A stretch of DNA of 64,000 bases from Streptomyces lavendulae subsp. lavendulae (GTDB lineage: Bacteria; Actinomycetota; Actinomycetes; Streptomycetales; Streptomycetaceae), in NCBI RefSeq assembly GCF_002803845.1, contig NZ_CP024985.1:6645501-6709500 (forward strand), in the 5' to 3' direction. The notes under the pieces are model-generated. The model did no database searches, had not been told where the DNA came from, and saw only the letters and a program-made list of their open reading frames with translations. The translations under genes and the position numbers were made by a program. Below are positions 7,318 through 15,648 of the stretch, piece after piece. How positions within the stretch are numbered: the first letter of the stretch is position 1; every line of letters begins with the position of its first letter.

Positions 7318-8043
7318 CTACGCGGCCTGCGACACCTCCGGGCGCAGCGGCCAGTGCGGATCCACCGACTCCGGCGTGCCCTGCCGGGTGAACCACGCCT
7401 GGAGCCCGCGCGCCTGTGCCGCGTGCCACACGGCCTGCAGCGCGTGCAGTTCGGCCGGCGTCAGCCGCTCCAGCCGGCCCGCGAAGCGCCGCCCGACCGC
7501 CCGGACCAGCTCCAGCGAGGCCATCGCGTCCGCCGTCGCGTCGTGCGCGCCCTCCAGCTCTATCCCGTAGTGCGCGCACAGGTCCGTCAGCGTCCGGCGG
7601 CCCTTGCGGTAGCGGTCCAGGTGCTTGTCCAGCACCCGCGGGTCCAGCACCGTCAGCGGCCGGTCGTCCAGGTACCGGGCCAGCGTCGAGGCCCGGTGCC
7701 GGCGCAACTCCCGGTCCAGCAGCGTCAGGTCGAACGGCGCGTTCATCACCACCACCGGCCGCCCCGCCACCTGCTGCTCACCGAGCGCCCGGGCTATCTC
7801 CTCCACCACCGGCGCCGGCCAGCGGCCGTGGCGCTGCAGGTGCTCGTCGGTCAGCCCGTGCACTTCCGTGGCGCCCGGCGGCACCGGGATGCCGGGATTG
7901 ACCAGCCAGCGGGTGGAGCGGACCCGGCCGCCCGCACACTCCTGCACGACGAGCGCGGCGGACACGATCCGGTCCTGCTCGACGTCCACCCCGGTGGTCT
8001 CCGTGTCGAATGCGGCCAGCGGGCCCTCGTACCAGCGTGTCAT
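7318..8043 (-). CDS. DEDDh 3'-5' exonuclease (DnaQ/epsilon-like)
   Basis: The 241-residue protein carries the DEDDh exonuclease motifs: FDTETTG (D13, E15), the Exo II aspartate in NAPFDLTLLD, and the Exo III pattern HDATADA with the histidine and last aspartate. Such enzymes remove nucleotides from 3' ends of DNA or RNA using two metal ions. As a stand-alone protein it could proofread, trim RNA or act in repair. The ATG at 8041-8043 was chosen because GAGGAG lies just upstream. The frame stays open further upstream without family sequence. It is divergent from the DUF4365 module; the 220-base gap 8044-8263 holds both promoters. Confidence 0.88.
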   Translation of the reverse strand: MTRWYEGPLAAFDTETTGVDVEQDRIVSAALVVQECAGGRVRSTRWLVNPGIPVPPGATEVHGLTDEHLQRHGRWPAPVVEEIARALGEQQVAGRPVVVMNAPFDLTLLDRELRRHRASTLARYLDDRPLTVLDPRVLDKHLDRYRKGRRTLTDLCAHYGIELEGAHDATADAMASLELVRAVGRRFAGRLERLTPAELHALQAVWHAAQARGLQAWFTRQGTPESVDPHWPLRPEVSQAA

Positions 8044-8263
8044 GGCGAACTCCTCGTCCCCGATCGACAGATGGGGCGCACCCGGGCACAACCGCCGCGG
8101 AACGTGCCACCTTGCCGAAGCGGTGATACCCGGGCCGTTTGCCCCGTACGCCGTTTGCGGGCAGCCGGGTGCGGAGACAACTTCCCTGGGGGGTCGTACG
8201 CATGACCGGTCGTCACCCCCGTTCCCGCTCACGGCAGAGCCCGGAAGGCATGGGGAGCCGGCC

Positions 8264-8830
8264 ATGGCGCTCGCACAGCCCGAACCGGGCGGGCTGCCGC
8301 ACGGACCGACCGGACCGCTGCGCGGCACGCTCGCCACCACCGCCTGCATGGAGACCCTCCAGGTGGGATACCTGCACGCCGTCGCGGCCGCGGCCGGCTG
8401 CTCGCTGTCCCAGCCCTTCCCGGACAACGGCATCGACTGGCACGTCAGCCACGGCGCCCCCGAGCACGTCGTCGACGACGAGGTGACCATCAAGGTGCAG
8501 CTCAAGGCGACCTACCAGATACCGCCCCGGCCGGCCGGGCCCACCTTCGGCTTCACCCTCGACAACGAGCACCTGGTGAAGCTGGCGCGGACGCCCGTCG
8601 CCGTCCACAAGATCCTCGTCGTGATGCTCGTACCGCGGGAGCGGGAGCAGTGGATCGGCGCCGGGCACGACCGGCTCGACCTGCGGCACTGCTGCTACTG
8701 GACCAACCTCGCCGGACACCCCGTGACCGGCCGGCGCCGGACCACCGTACGGATCCCGACCACGCGGATCTTCGACGACCGGGCGCTGTGCGAGATCATG
8801 ACCCGGGTCGGGTCGGGAGGGACACCCTGA
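8264..8830 (+). CDS. DUF4365 protein, PD-(D/E)XK nuclease-like
   Basis: A 188-residue protein with the DUF4365 layout: an N-terminal helix with E30 (CMETLQVGYLHAVAAAAG), a GID motif at 56-58 and VQLK at 78-81. The E...GID...QxK spacing is that of PD-(D/E)XK nucleases of the Mrr type, where D and QxK bind metal. The family has no well-characterised member that I know of. The ATG at 8264 follows GGGGAG. Its TGA overlaps the ATG of the next gene by one base (TGATG), so the two should be translated together. Nuclease activity is inferred from motif spacing only. Confidence 0.75.
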   Translation: MALAQPEPGGLPHGPTGPLRGTLATTACMETLQVGYLHAVAAAAGCSLSQPFPDNGIDWHVSHGAPEHVVDDEVTIKVQLKATYQIPPRPAGPTFGFTLDNEHLVKLARTPVAVHKILVVMLVPREREQWIGAGHDRLDLRHCCYWTNLAGHPVTGRRRTTVRIPTTRIFDDRALCEIMTRVGSGGTP

Positions 8831-10053
8831 TGCACTGGCACTCGCCCCACCTCGAACCGCTGCCGCCCCCGGAGCTCTCCCCTGGCACGCCCGATCCCGC
8901 CCAGGTCGACCCGCAGGTGCTCGGGGCACTGCTGCACCGGCACGGGTGGCTGCGGCGCGGCGGGGCGGCGGGCCGGTACGGGCGCTGGACGCCGCCCGGC
9001 CGCGCCGGGACCAGCCTGCTCGTCCCCGAGAGCCGCGGCTTCCCCGACTGCGCCGACCTGCTGGAGGAGGCGCTCACCGCGCTCTCGCGCAGCGGGCTGG
9101 CCTCGGCGCGGGAGGTGCTGTTCGGGCTGAGCGTGCCCAGCGACGAGATCCGCTGGGAGCGCGAGATACCCGTCGGGCCCTACGGGTACCAGGGCGAGGC
9201 CGCCTGGACCGTGCAGGAACAGCTGCGCTCGGCGGCCCGCCGGCTGCTGCTGGCCGGCGCCCTCGCCGACCGCGCCCGCGCCGGGTACTACGGCGCCCGC
9301 CACCGCGCCCAGGCCGAACGCGTCCTGGACGGGGTGCTGGTCGGGCCCTCGCCGGGCGGGCGCCGGCTCACCGCGTACGTGCCCGTCGACGGGGGCCGGG
9401 GCGTGGTGGCCCGGCTGCACCAGGCCCTGCACGCGGCCCGGGAGGCGGTGGACTACCAGCGGGCCACCGGCGGGATGGAGGCCTTCGACGCCGCCGTGGC
9501 CGCCGGGGTCAGCCGGGAACTCGCCGACGCGCTGATCGCCCTCGTACGGGGTTCCGAAGGGGCCCGGATCGTGCTGGCCTGGGCCCCGGCGGCCGGGGTC
9601 CCCGCCGGCTGCGCGGCGCGGCCCGAGCCGGTGGAGTTCTCGCCCGGTGACCTGCCGGTGCTGCGGGAGGCCGCCGCCCGCTACACCCGCGAGGAACCGG
9701 CGGTCCCGGTACGGCTCGCGGGGGCGGTGGTCCGGATGCGGAGGGCCGCGGCGGGCGGCGGGGGCACGGTCCGGCTGCGGGTGCTGGCGGGTGCGGAGGT
9801 CCCGTACGTACGGGCCGCGCTCGACGAGGAGGCGTACCGGACCGCGGGCCACGCCCACCTGGTGGGCCTGCCGGTCCGGATGAGCGGGCGGCTCCAGCGC
9901 CGGGGCGGCTTCCGCCGGCTGACGGATGCCACGGACGTGACGCCCGTCCCCCTGGACGAGGTCGAACGGGACCGCCTGATGAAGTCGCTGGACGACGGCT
10001 TCGAGCCCGCGGACGTCCTGCCCGCGGACGACGACCGCGACCGCGAGGACTAG
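8830..10053 (+). CDS. Uncharacterised partner of the DUF4365 protein
   Basis: A 407-residue soluble protein with no motif I recognise. It is rich in charged residues and shows alternating helix/strand character. A C-terminal segment (about 300-395) repeats basic patches such as VVRMRRAAAGG and GRLQRRGGFRRL and could bind nucleic acid. The ATG overlaps the stop of the DUF4365 gene, so the pair is translationally coupled and the products probably work together. Its stop overlaps that of the convergent GNAT gene by four bases. Function is unknown. Confidence 0.75.
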   Translation: MHWHSPHLEPLPPPELSPGTPDPAQVDPQVLGALLHRHGWLRRGGAAGRYGRWTPPGRAGTSLLVPESRGFPDCADLLEEALTALSRSGLASAREVLFGLSVPSDEIRWEREIPVGPYGYQGEAAWTVQEQLRSAARRLLLAGALADRARAGYYGARHRAQAERVLDGVLVGPSPGGRRLTAYVPVDGGRGVVARLHQALHAAREAVDYQRATGGMEAFDAAVAAGVSRELADALIALVRGSEGARIVLAWAPAAGVPAGCAARPEPVEFSPGDLPVLREAAARYTREEPAVPVRLAGAVVRMRRAAAGGGGTVRLRVLAGAEVPYVRAALDEEAYRTAGHAHLVGLPVRMSGRLQRRGGFRRLTDATDVTPVPLDEVERDRLMKSLDDGFEPADVLPADDDRDRED

Positions 10054-10532
10054 GACGGGGCCGGGGCCGGGCGGGTGAAGGAGGCCATGGTCAGCCCCGG
10101 GACCGGGAAGAAGTCCGCGCCGCGGACGAAGCCCAGGCGTTCGTACAGGGTCACCGCGGGGGTGTTGGCCGCGCCCGTGGTGACCTCCACGGTCCGGTCC
10201 GCGAAGAGCTCCGTCAGGGCGTGCCCCAGCAGCAGCGAGGCGATGCCGCGGCGGAACCACGCCGGGTCCACGCACAGCCGGTCCAGCGAGACCGCCCCGC
10301 CGGGCGCCGCCTCCCAGGCCAGGAACCCGGCGAGCGCGCCGTCCCCGGACACGGCCCCCAGCCAGTGCAGCGGCCGCGCCCGCAGCTGCGCGAGGCTCTC
10401 GCCGAGCGCGGGGATGCCGTCGAAGCCGATCAGCCGCGCCTCCACGGCGTAGGCGGCGCGGCCGATCCGGTGCACGGCCCCGGCGGTGGCGTCGTCGGTC
10501 AGGTCCAGCGGGCGGACGAGCGGGTTCGGCAC
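10050..10532 (-). CDS. GNAT family N-acetyltransferase
   Basis: A 160-residue single-domain GNAT protein. The acetyl-CoA loop is VDPAWFRRGIASLLL (Q/R-x-x-G-x-A type, here R-R-G-I-A), and the C-terminal part shows GAANTPAVTLYERLGF, the usual motif B region. The start is a GTG at 10530-10532 preceded by GGAGG. It is divergent from thrS. The acceptor substrate cannot be predicted. Confidence 0.85.
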   Translation of the reverse strand: MPNPLVRPLDLTDDATAGAVHRIGRAAYAVEARLIGFDGIPALGESLAQLRARPLHWLGAVSGDGALAGFLAWEAAPGGAVSLDRLCVDPAWFRRGIASLLLGHALTELFADRTVEVTTGAANTPAVTLYERLGFVRGADFFPVPGLTMASFTRPAPAPS

Positions 10533-10632
10533 GGGGCGGATTCCTCCGGTCGGCGTTGGGCGGGCGCGGCCCAGGGTAGCCAGCGCGCGCGGGCGGGCCG
10601 TAACCGTTTAGCGGCGCGGCCTCTCGGCTCGG

Positions 10633-10638
10633 TACGAT
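10633..10638 (+). promoter_or_regulatory. Candidate -10 element for thrS
   Basis: TACGAT in the 154-base region before thrS; a leader of about 40 bases would follow, with AGGAG just before the GTG start. No clear -35 is visible, and the leader is too short for a T-box. Confidence 0.35.
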
Positions 10639-10686
10639 TCAGGCGCGCAGTGTTCGCTCGCGCATCCCTTGAGTCAGGAGTGACCG

Positions 10687-12663
10687 GTGTCAGACGTCCG
10701 TGTGATCATCCAACGCGATTCCGAGCGGGACGAGCGCGTGGTGGCCACGGGCACTACGGCGGCCGAGCTCTTCGCCGGCGAGCGCACCGTCGTCGCCGCG
10801 CGCATCGCGGGCGAACTGAAGGACCTCTCGTACGAGGTGGCGGACGGCGAGACCGTCGAGCCGGTGGAGATCTCCTCCGAGGACGGCCTGAACATCCTGC
10901 GCCACTCGACCGCGCACGTGATGGCGCAGGCCGTGCAGGAGCTGTTCCCCGAGGCCAAGCTGGGCATCGGCCCGCCGGTCCGCGACGGCTTCTACTACGA
11001 CTTCGACGTGGCCAGGCCCTTCACCCCCGATGACCTCAAGGCCATCGAGAAGAAGATGCAGGAGATCCAGAAGCGCGGCCAGCGCTTCGCCCGCCGCGTG
11101 GTCACCGACGAGGCCGCCCGCGAGGAGCTCGCCGACGAGCCGTACAAGCTGGAGCTCATCGGGATCAAGGGTTCGGCGTCGACCGACGACGGCGCGAACG
11201 TCGAGGTGGGCGGCGGCGAGCTGACCATCTACGACAACCTCGACGCGAAGACCGGTGAGCTGTGCTGGAAGGACCTCTGCCGCGGTCCCCACCTGCCCAC
11301 CACCCGCAACATCCCGGCCTTCAAGCTGATGCGCAACGCGGCCGCCTACTGGCGCGGCAGCGAGAAGAACCCGATGCTGCAGCGCATCTACGGCACCGCC
11401 TGGCCGTCGAAGGACGAGCTGAAGGCGCACCTCGACTTCCTCGCCGAGGCCGAGAAGCGCGACCACCGGCGCCTGGGCACCGAGCTCGACCTGTTCTCCG
11501 TACAGGACGAGATCGGCTCCGGCCTGGCCGTCTTCCACCCGCGCGGCGGCGTCATCCGCCGGACCATGGAGGACTACTCGCGCAAGCGCCACGAGGAAGA
11601 GGGCTACGAGTTCGTCTACACCCCGCACGCCACCAAGGGCGCCCTCTTCGAGAAGAGCGGCCACCTGGACTGGTACGCGGAGGGCATGTACCCCCCCATG
11701 CAGCTCGACGGTGGTACCGACTACTACCTCAAGCCCATGAACTGCCCGATGCACAACCTGATCTTCGACGCGCGCGGGCGCTCCTACCGCGAGCTGCCGC
11801 TGCGCCTCTTCGAGTTCGGCACCGTGTACCGGTACGAGAAGTCCGGCGTCGTGCACGGCCTGACCCGCTCGCGCGGCTTCACCCAGGACGACGCGCACAT
11901 CTACTGCACCAAGGAGCAGATGGCGGAGGAGCTCGACCGCACGCTGACCTTCGTGCTGAACCTGCTCCGCGACTACGGTCTGACCGACTTCTACCTGGAG
12001 CTGTCGACCAAGGACCCGGAGAAGTTCGTCGGCTCCGACGAGGTCTGGGAGGAGGCCACCGCGGTCCTCCAGTCGGTCGCCGAGAAGCAGGGCCTTCCGC
12101 TGGTCCCGGACCCGGGCGGCGCCGCGTTCTACGGCCCGAAGATCTCGGTCCAGTGCCGTGACGCCATCGGCCGCACCTGGCAGATGTCGACCGTGCAGCT
12201 CGACTTCAACCTGCCGGAGCGCTTCAACCTGGAGTACACCGGCCCGGACGGATCGCGCCAGCGCCCGGTCATGATCCACCGCGCCCTGTTCGGCTCGATC
12301 GAGCGGTTCTTCGCGGTGCTGCTGGAGCACTACGCGGGCGCCATGCCGCCGTGGCTGGCCCCGGTCCAGGCCGTCGGCATCCCGATCGGCGACGGGCACG
12401 TGGAGTACCTCCAGGAGTTCGCCGCCGAGGCGAAGAAGCAGGGGCTGCGGGTCGAGGTGGACGCCTCCTCCGACCGCATGCAGAAGAAGATCCGCAACCA
12501 CCAGAAGCTCAAGGTCCCCTTCATGATCATCGTCGGTGACGAGGACATGGCCGCGGGCACCGTCTCCTTCCGCTACCGCGACGGTTCGCAGGAGAACGGC
12601 ATCGCGAAGGACGAGGCCCTGGCCAAGCTGGCGAAGGTGGTCGCCGACCGCGTGCAGGTCTGA
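10687..12663 (+). CDS. thrS: Threonyl-tRNA synthetase
   Basis: This class II enzyme charges tRNA-Thr with threonine. The 658-residue product has, in order, an N-terminal TGS domain (1-60), the editing domain with HSTAH at 73-77, the catalytic core with the zinc ligand C353 in KPMNCPMHNL, motif 2 around FRYRYEKSG-like sequence (VYRYEKSGVVHG), motif 3 (MIHRALFGSIERF), and the anticodon-binding domain at the C terminus. The GTG at 10687 follows AGGAG. It is followed by a terminator, so the HIT gene downstream is probably transcribed separately. Confidence 0.98.
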   Translation: MSDVRVIIQRDSERDERVVATGTTAAELFAGERTVVAARIAGELKDLSYEVADGETVEPVEISSEDGLNILRHSTAHVMAQAVQELFPEAKLGIGPPVRDGFYYDFDVARPFTPDDLKAIEKKMQEIQKRGQRFARRVVTDEAAREELADEPYKLELIGIKGSASTDDGANVEVGGGELTIYDNLDAKTGELCWKDLCRGPHLPTTRNIPAFKLMRNAAAYWRGSEKNPMLQRIYGTAWPSKDELKAHLDFLAEAEKRDHRRLGTELDLFSVQDEIGSGLAVFHPRGGVIRRTMEDYSRKRHEEEGYEFVYTPHATKGALFEKSGHLDWYAEGMYPPMQLDGGTDYYLKPMNCPMHNLIFDARGRSYRELPLRLFEFGTVYRYEKSGVVHGLTRSRGFTQDDAHIYCTKEQMAEELDRTLTFVLNLLRDYGLTDFYLELSTKDPEKFVGSDEVWEEATAVLQSVAEKQGLPLVPDPGGAAFYGPKISVQCRDAIGRTWQMSTVQLDFNLPERFNLEYTGPDGSRQRPVMIHRALFGSIERFFAVLLEHYAGAMPPWLAPVQAVGIPIGDGHVEYLQEFAAEAKKQGLRVEVDASSDRMQKKIRNHQKLKVPFMIIVGDEDMAAGTVSFRYRDGSQENGIAKDEALAKLAKVVADRVQV

Positions 12664-12687
12664 TTCACGGCGCTACGGCAGTCGGCG

Positions 12688-12719
12688 GGCCCCCGGGAAG
12701 CGATCACTTTCCGGGGGCC
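12688..12719 (+). terminator. Terminator of thrS
   Basis: GGCCCCCGG paired with CCGGGGGCC around an A-rich loop, followed by TTCCTTGT. It lies 24 bases past the thrS stop. Confidence 0.7.
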
Positions 12720-12723
12720 TTCC

Positions 12724-12750
12724 TTGTACGCCGGGACGAGGTCATATGCT
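12724..12750 (+). promoter_or_regulatory. Leaderless promoter of the HIT gene
   Basis: TTGTAC (12724-12729), 15-base spacer, TATGCT (12745-12750), then 7 bases to ATG 12758. The spacer is short, but the -10 to ATG distance is ideal for a leaderless transcript and argues against the in-frame ATG at 12746, which lies inside the -10. Confidence 0.5.
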
Positions 12751-12757
12751 GCGTCCT

Positions 12758-13306
12758 ATGACGATTGAGCCGGAGCAGCAGATCGGTGTGGGTACGCAGG
12801 ACGCGTTCCAGCGTCTGTGGACGCCCCACCGGATGGCCTACATCCAGGGGGAGAACAAGCCGACCGGCCCGGAGGCCGGGGACGGCTGTCCCTTCTGCGG
12901 GATTCCGGAGATGTCCGACCAGGACGGCCTGATCGTGGCCCGGGGCGAGCACGTCTACGCCGTGCTGAACCTCTACCCGTACAACGGCGGCCACCTGATG
13001 GTCGTGCCGTACCGGCACGTCGCCGACTACACCGAGCTCGACGGCCCCGAGACGGCCGAGCTCGCGGACCTCACCAAGCGGGCCATGGCCGCGCTGCGCA
13101 AGGCGTCCGGTGCGCACGGGTTCAACATCGGCATGAACCAGGGCGCGGCCGCCGGCGCCGGCATCGCCGCGCACCTGCACCAGCACATCGTGCCGCGCTG
13201 GGGCGGGGACACGAACTTCATGCCGGTGGTCGGCCACACCAAGGTCCTGCCGCAGCTCCTGGCCGACACCCGCCAGATGCTCGCGGACGCCTGGCCGGTC
13301 GACTAG
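12758..13306 (+). CDS. HIT-family nucleotide phosphorylase/hydrolase (Ap4A phosphorylase type)
   Basis: The 182-residue product matches the mycobacterial Rv2613c type: QRLWTPHRMAYI near the N terminus, CPFCGIP, LNLYPYNGGHLMVVPYRHV, and the histidine triad H139-L-H141-Q-H143 (HLHQHIVPRWGGD). Rv2613c splits diadenosine tetraphosphate by phosphorolysis, so a role in Ap4A turnover is likely. Ap4A is a by-product of aminoacyl-tRNA synthetases, which fits its place directly after thrS. The ATG at 12758 is preferred from the leaderless promoter geometry; an in-frame ATG at 12746 would add four residues. Confidence 0.9.
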   Translation: MTIEPEQQIGVGTQDAFQRLWTPHRMAYIQGENKPTGPEAGDGCPFCGIPEMSDQDGLIVARGEHVYAVLNLYPYNGGHLMVVPYRHVADYTELDGPETAELADLTKRAMAALRKASGAHGFNIGMNQGAAAGAGIAAHLHQHIVPRWGGDTNFMPVVGHTKVLPQLLADTRQMLADAWPVD

Positions 13307-13316
13307 CCGACCGGCC
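13293..13316. terminator. Bidirectional hairpin between convergent HIT and DUF1992 genes
   Basis: A 9-bp stem (GGCCGGTCG with CGACCGGCC, 6-base loop) spans the HIT stop codon. The DUF1992 gene ends 19 bases further on the other strand. Confidence 0.5.
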
Positions 13317-13334
13317 CCGGGCCCCCGGCGCGGC

Positions 13335-13736
13335 CTAGGCCCCGCGGGCCGCGCGCCAGTCGGCCACGGCGGCGTCCACGTCGAACTCGGTGAGGTTCAG
13401 GGGAGGTCCGGGCGGCGGCCTGAGCAGAGCCGCGCGGATCTTCTCGTTGACCTCCGTGAGGACGGCCCGTACCTGACGTTCGGTGCGGGCCTCCCGGACC
13501 TTCTCCAGGGCGTCCTCGGCCTCCTTGCGCAGCGCGAGCGACGGGGGCAGCGGGGAGAAGCCCTCGCGGTGCAGTTTCCCCTTGATCCACCAGAGCTCGT
13601 CGTAGGGCGCGTCCAGGGAAGCCATCGGCTTGCCCCAGCCCGGCAGCTTCTCGAACTCGCCGCGGTCGGCCGCTTCCCGAATCTGCCGGTCCACGAAGGA
13701 CTCGAAGCTGACACCGGGCGGCTTGCGCTCGGTCAT
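13335..13736 (-). CDS. DUF1992 (DnaJ-family-associated) protein
   Basis: A 133-residue helical protein with the DUF1992 signature: FESFVDRQIREAADRGEFEK, LPGWGKPM and WWIKGKLHREG. The family occurs alone in bacteria and fused to DnaJ-like proteins in eukaryotes; its biochemical role is unknown. The ATG at 13734-13736 follows GAGGAG. It lies 41 bases downstream of the stop of the 563-residue membrane protein gene on the same strand and may be co-transcribed with it. Confidence 0.85.
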   Translation of the reverse strand: MTERKPPGVSFESFVDRQIREAADRGEFEKLPGWGKPMASLDAPYDELWWIKGKLHREGFSPLPPSLALRKEAEDALEKVREARTERQVRAVLTEVNEKIRAALLRPPPGPPLNLTEFDVDAAVADWRAARGA

Positions 13737-13777
13737 GGTGGCTCCTCCCCGGGTCGGATCCGTCTCCTCCAGCCTAC

Positions 13778-15469
13778 CTAGGCGTCGTAGACGTCGGCCC
13801 TGCGCGGAGCGGGCTCCTGGATCAGGCCGCTCATGATCGAGGAGCGGTTCGTGAAGCGGTCCGTGTCGACGCCGTTCTCCTCCAGCACCTTGAACGCCGC
13901 CGCGTGCACGGCGCGCAGGACCGGGGCCACCGTGCGCAGCGCGTCGTCCGCCATGAAGCGGTGGCGCCACATGGTGCCGGCCCAGACGTGCCGCAGGCCG
14001 AAGGGCTCGGGCAGGACCAGCTTGCCGCCGAAGTACTCCAGGAGCGGCGGGTACCAGGTCAGCGGGGCCCGCACGGCCAGCCGTACGACCTCGCTCGCGT
14101 CCACCAGCGGCAGCGGGCGCTCCACCGTCTCCCAGAAGCGGACGGATTTGGGGACCTCTATGACCGGGGCCTTGGACTTGGTGGTGAACAGGCCGTGCAC
14201 CGGGCCGAGGGCGTGGGCGGTGACGTCCACGCGCAGGGTCTTGTAGAGCACGGTCACGGTGACCAGCATCGTGATCACGAGCTGGCCGTCCCAGAGCGGG
14301 TACTGGATGCCGAGGTAGTGCCGGTTGCCCGCGCTGAACTGCTGCTCGTTGCAGATCCGGGTGATCTCGTGCGGCTTGACCAGGAAGGTGTCCACGTCCT
14401 CGCCGGTGGGCCGGGCGACCTCCCCCGCGCCCTCGCCGACGGGCGTGACGATCCAGTGCTGGATGGAGGCGGCCGGGAAGCCGCCGGTGTGCAGCGGGCC
14501 CCGCTCCAGCTTGCGCAGCTGGGCGTCCATCGCGCGTATGACGTCCCAGCTGCGGAAGGGGTGGATCTCCGCGCCCTCGTTCTTCGGGGTCAGCTCCTCG
14601 GCCATCTGCCAGCTGCCCCAGCGGGTGCCCATGCCGAGGATGCCCTTGGGGCCGGCGTAGAAGACGGAGTTGCTGCGGTCCTCGGCGGTCAGCTTCGCCA
14701 GCTGGTGGCGCAGGTCCTCGCGGGCCTTCTCGTCCGGGTTGCCGGGAACCGCGTCCGGGATCTTGGCGGCGACCCCGCCGCCCCCGAGCAGGCCGTCCCA
14801 GCGCGAGCGCAGGTCGGCGGCGGTGCTCTCGCAGATCCGGCGGGCCAGGAACCAGCCCAGCGCGGGGGCGACCAGCGAGCCGAACAGGTACAGCTCCAGC
14901 ACGCCGCTGCCCGGCGCCCGGTAGACCACCCGGTAGAGCAGCACCGCGGCCACGAGGACGACGCCGACCAGCAGGGCGGTCCCGATCCAGGTGCTCTTCT
15001 TGCCCTCGCCCTTGGCCAGGGTCTTGCGCAGCTGGAAGAGGCCGAGCCACAGCAGCAGTCCGGGCAGGAACACCACGCCGCAGACCAGCATGATCAGGCG
15101 CAGCTTGCGGTCGCGTTCCTTGCGGATGCGGGAGGCCGCCAGGCAGTGCTCGACGACGGTCTGCGGGTCGGCGCCGAAGGACTGGATGAGCGGCTTGCGG
15201 CCGGGGGAGAGGGTGCGGGCCTCCACGGCCCGGCAGAAGGCCTCGCCGAGGTTGGGCTCGAACAGGGAGATCTTCGGGGGCTTCACCGAAGCCGGGTGGT
15301 TCTCGCTGTTGGCCCCGAGTATCGAGGACAGCGCGGTGTCCTTGCCGCCGTCGCGGTACGCGGCGGAGGCGAGCGCGTTGGTCGCGGCGGTCTGGCCGCC
15401 GCCCCCCTGGAGGGGAATCTGTGCCCCGGGCCTGAAGTCGAAACCGTCGTCCGCCACCGCTGCCCCCAT
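13778..15469 (-). CDS. Membrane protein of 563 residues, unknown function
   Basis: An N-terminal cytosolic part of about 100 residues precedes two hydrophobic regions (around LIMLVCGVVFLPGLLLWLGL and the following LLVGVVLVAAVLLY / LYLFGSLVAPALGWFLA), with a large soluble C-terminal half rich in aromatic and charged residues. I know no family function. The segment FSAGNRHYLGIQYPLWDGQL looks conserved. The ATG at 15467-15469 has no clear ribosome binding site, so the start is uncertain. A short tandem repeat lies 30-70 bases upstream. Confidence 0.7.
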   Translation of the reverse strand: MGAAVADDGFDFRPGAQIPLQGGGGQTAATNALASAAYRDGGKDTALSSILGANSENHPASVKPPKISLFEPNLGEAFCRAVEARTLSPGRKPLIQSFGADPQTVVEHCLAASRIRKERDRKLRLIMLVCGVVFLPGLLLWLGLFQLRKTLAKGEGKKSTWIGTALLVGVVLVAAVLLYRVVYRAPGSGVLELYLFGSLVAPALGWFLARRICESTAADLRSRWDGLLGGGGVAAKIPDAVPGNPDEKAREDLRHQLAKLTAEDRSNSVFYAGPKGILGMGTRWGSWQMAEELTPKNEGAEIHPFRSWDVIRAMDAQLRKLERGPLHTGGFPAASIQHWIVTPVGEGAGEVARPTGEDVDTFLVKPHEITRICNEQQFSAGNRHYLGIQYPLWDGQLVITMLVTVTVLYKTLRVDVTAHALGPVHGLFTTKSKAPVIEVPKSVRFWETVERPLPLVDASEVVRLAVRAPLTWYPPLLEYFGGKLVLPEPFGLRHVWAGTMWRHRFMADDALRTVAPVLRAVHAAAFKVLEENGVDTDRFTNRSSIMSGLIQEPAPRRADVYDA

Positions 15470-15501
15470 CGCCGTGCCACTGTGCTCTTTGTCGTGCCGC
15501 T

Positions 15502-15537
15502 GTAGTCGTTGCCGTAGTCGTTGCAGTGGTCGTGCCC
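15502..15537. repeat. 12-bp degenerate tandem repeat upstream of the 563-residue protein gene
   Basis: GTAGTCGTTGCC, GTAGTCGTTGCA and GTGGTCGTGCCC follow head to tail, and a further weak copy (GTCGTGCCGCT) lies just before. The array sits in the likely promoter region of the minus-strand membrane protein gene. Confidence 0.6.
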
Positions 15538-15606
15538 CGTCGTGCCGTCCGCCGCGCCGAAAAGCCTATCGGCGGACACCGCCCCATGGTCATGGGACAG
15601 GGAAAT

Positions 15607-15638
15607 GCCGCCCACCGCAAGCGGGTCGGGTGGGCGGC
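15607..15638 (-). terminator. Terminator of the EF-G-like gene
   Basis: A 10-bp perfect stem (15607-15616 with 15629-15638) just past the EF-G-like stop at 15649, followed on the minus strand by a T-rich stretch (ATTTCCC). Confidence 0.6.
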
Positions 15639-15648
15639 GGAGGTGACG

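Noticed and set aside
10533..10686. T-box riboswitch before thrS
   Set aside because: The gap is only 154 bases including the promoter, with no T-box core sequence or specifier stem.
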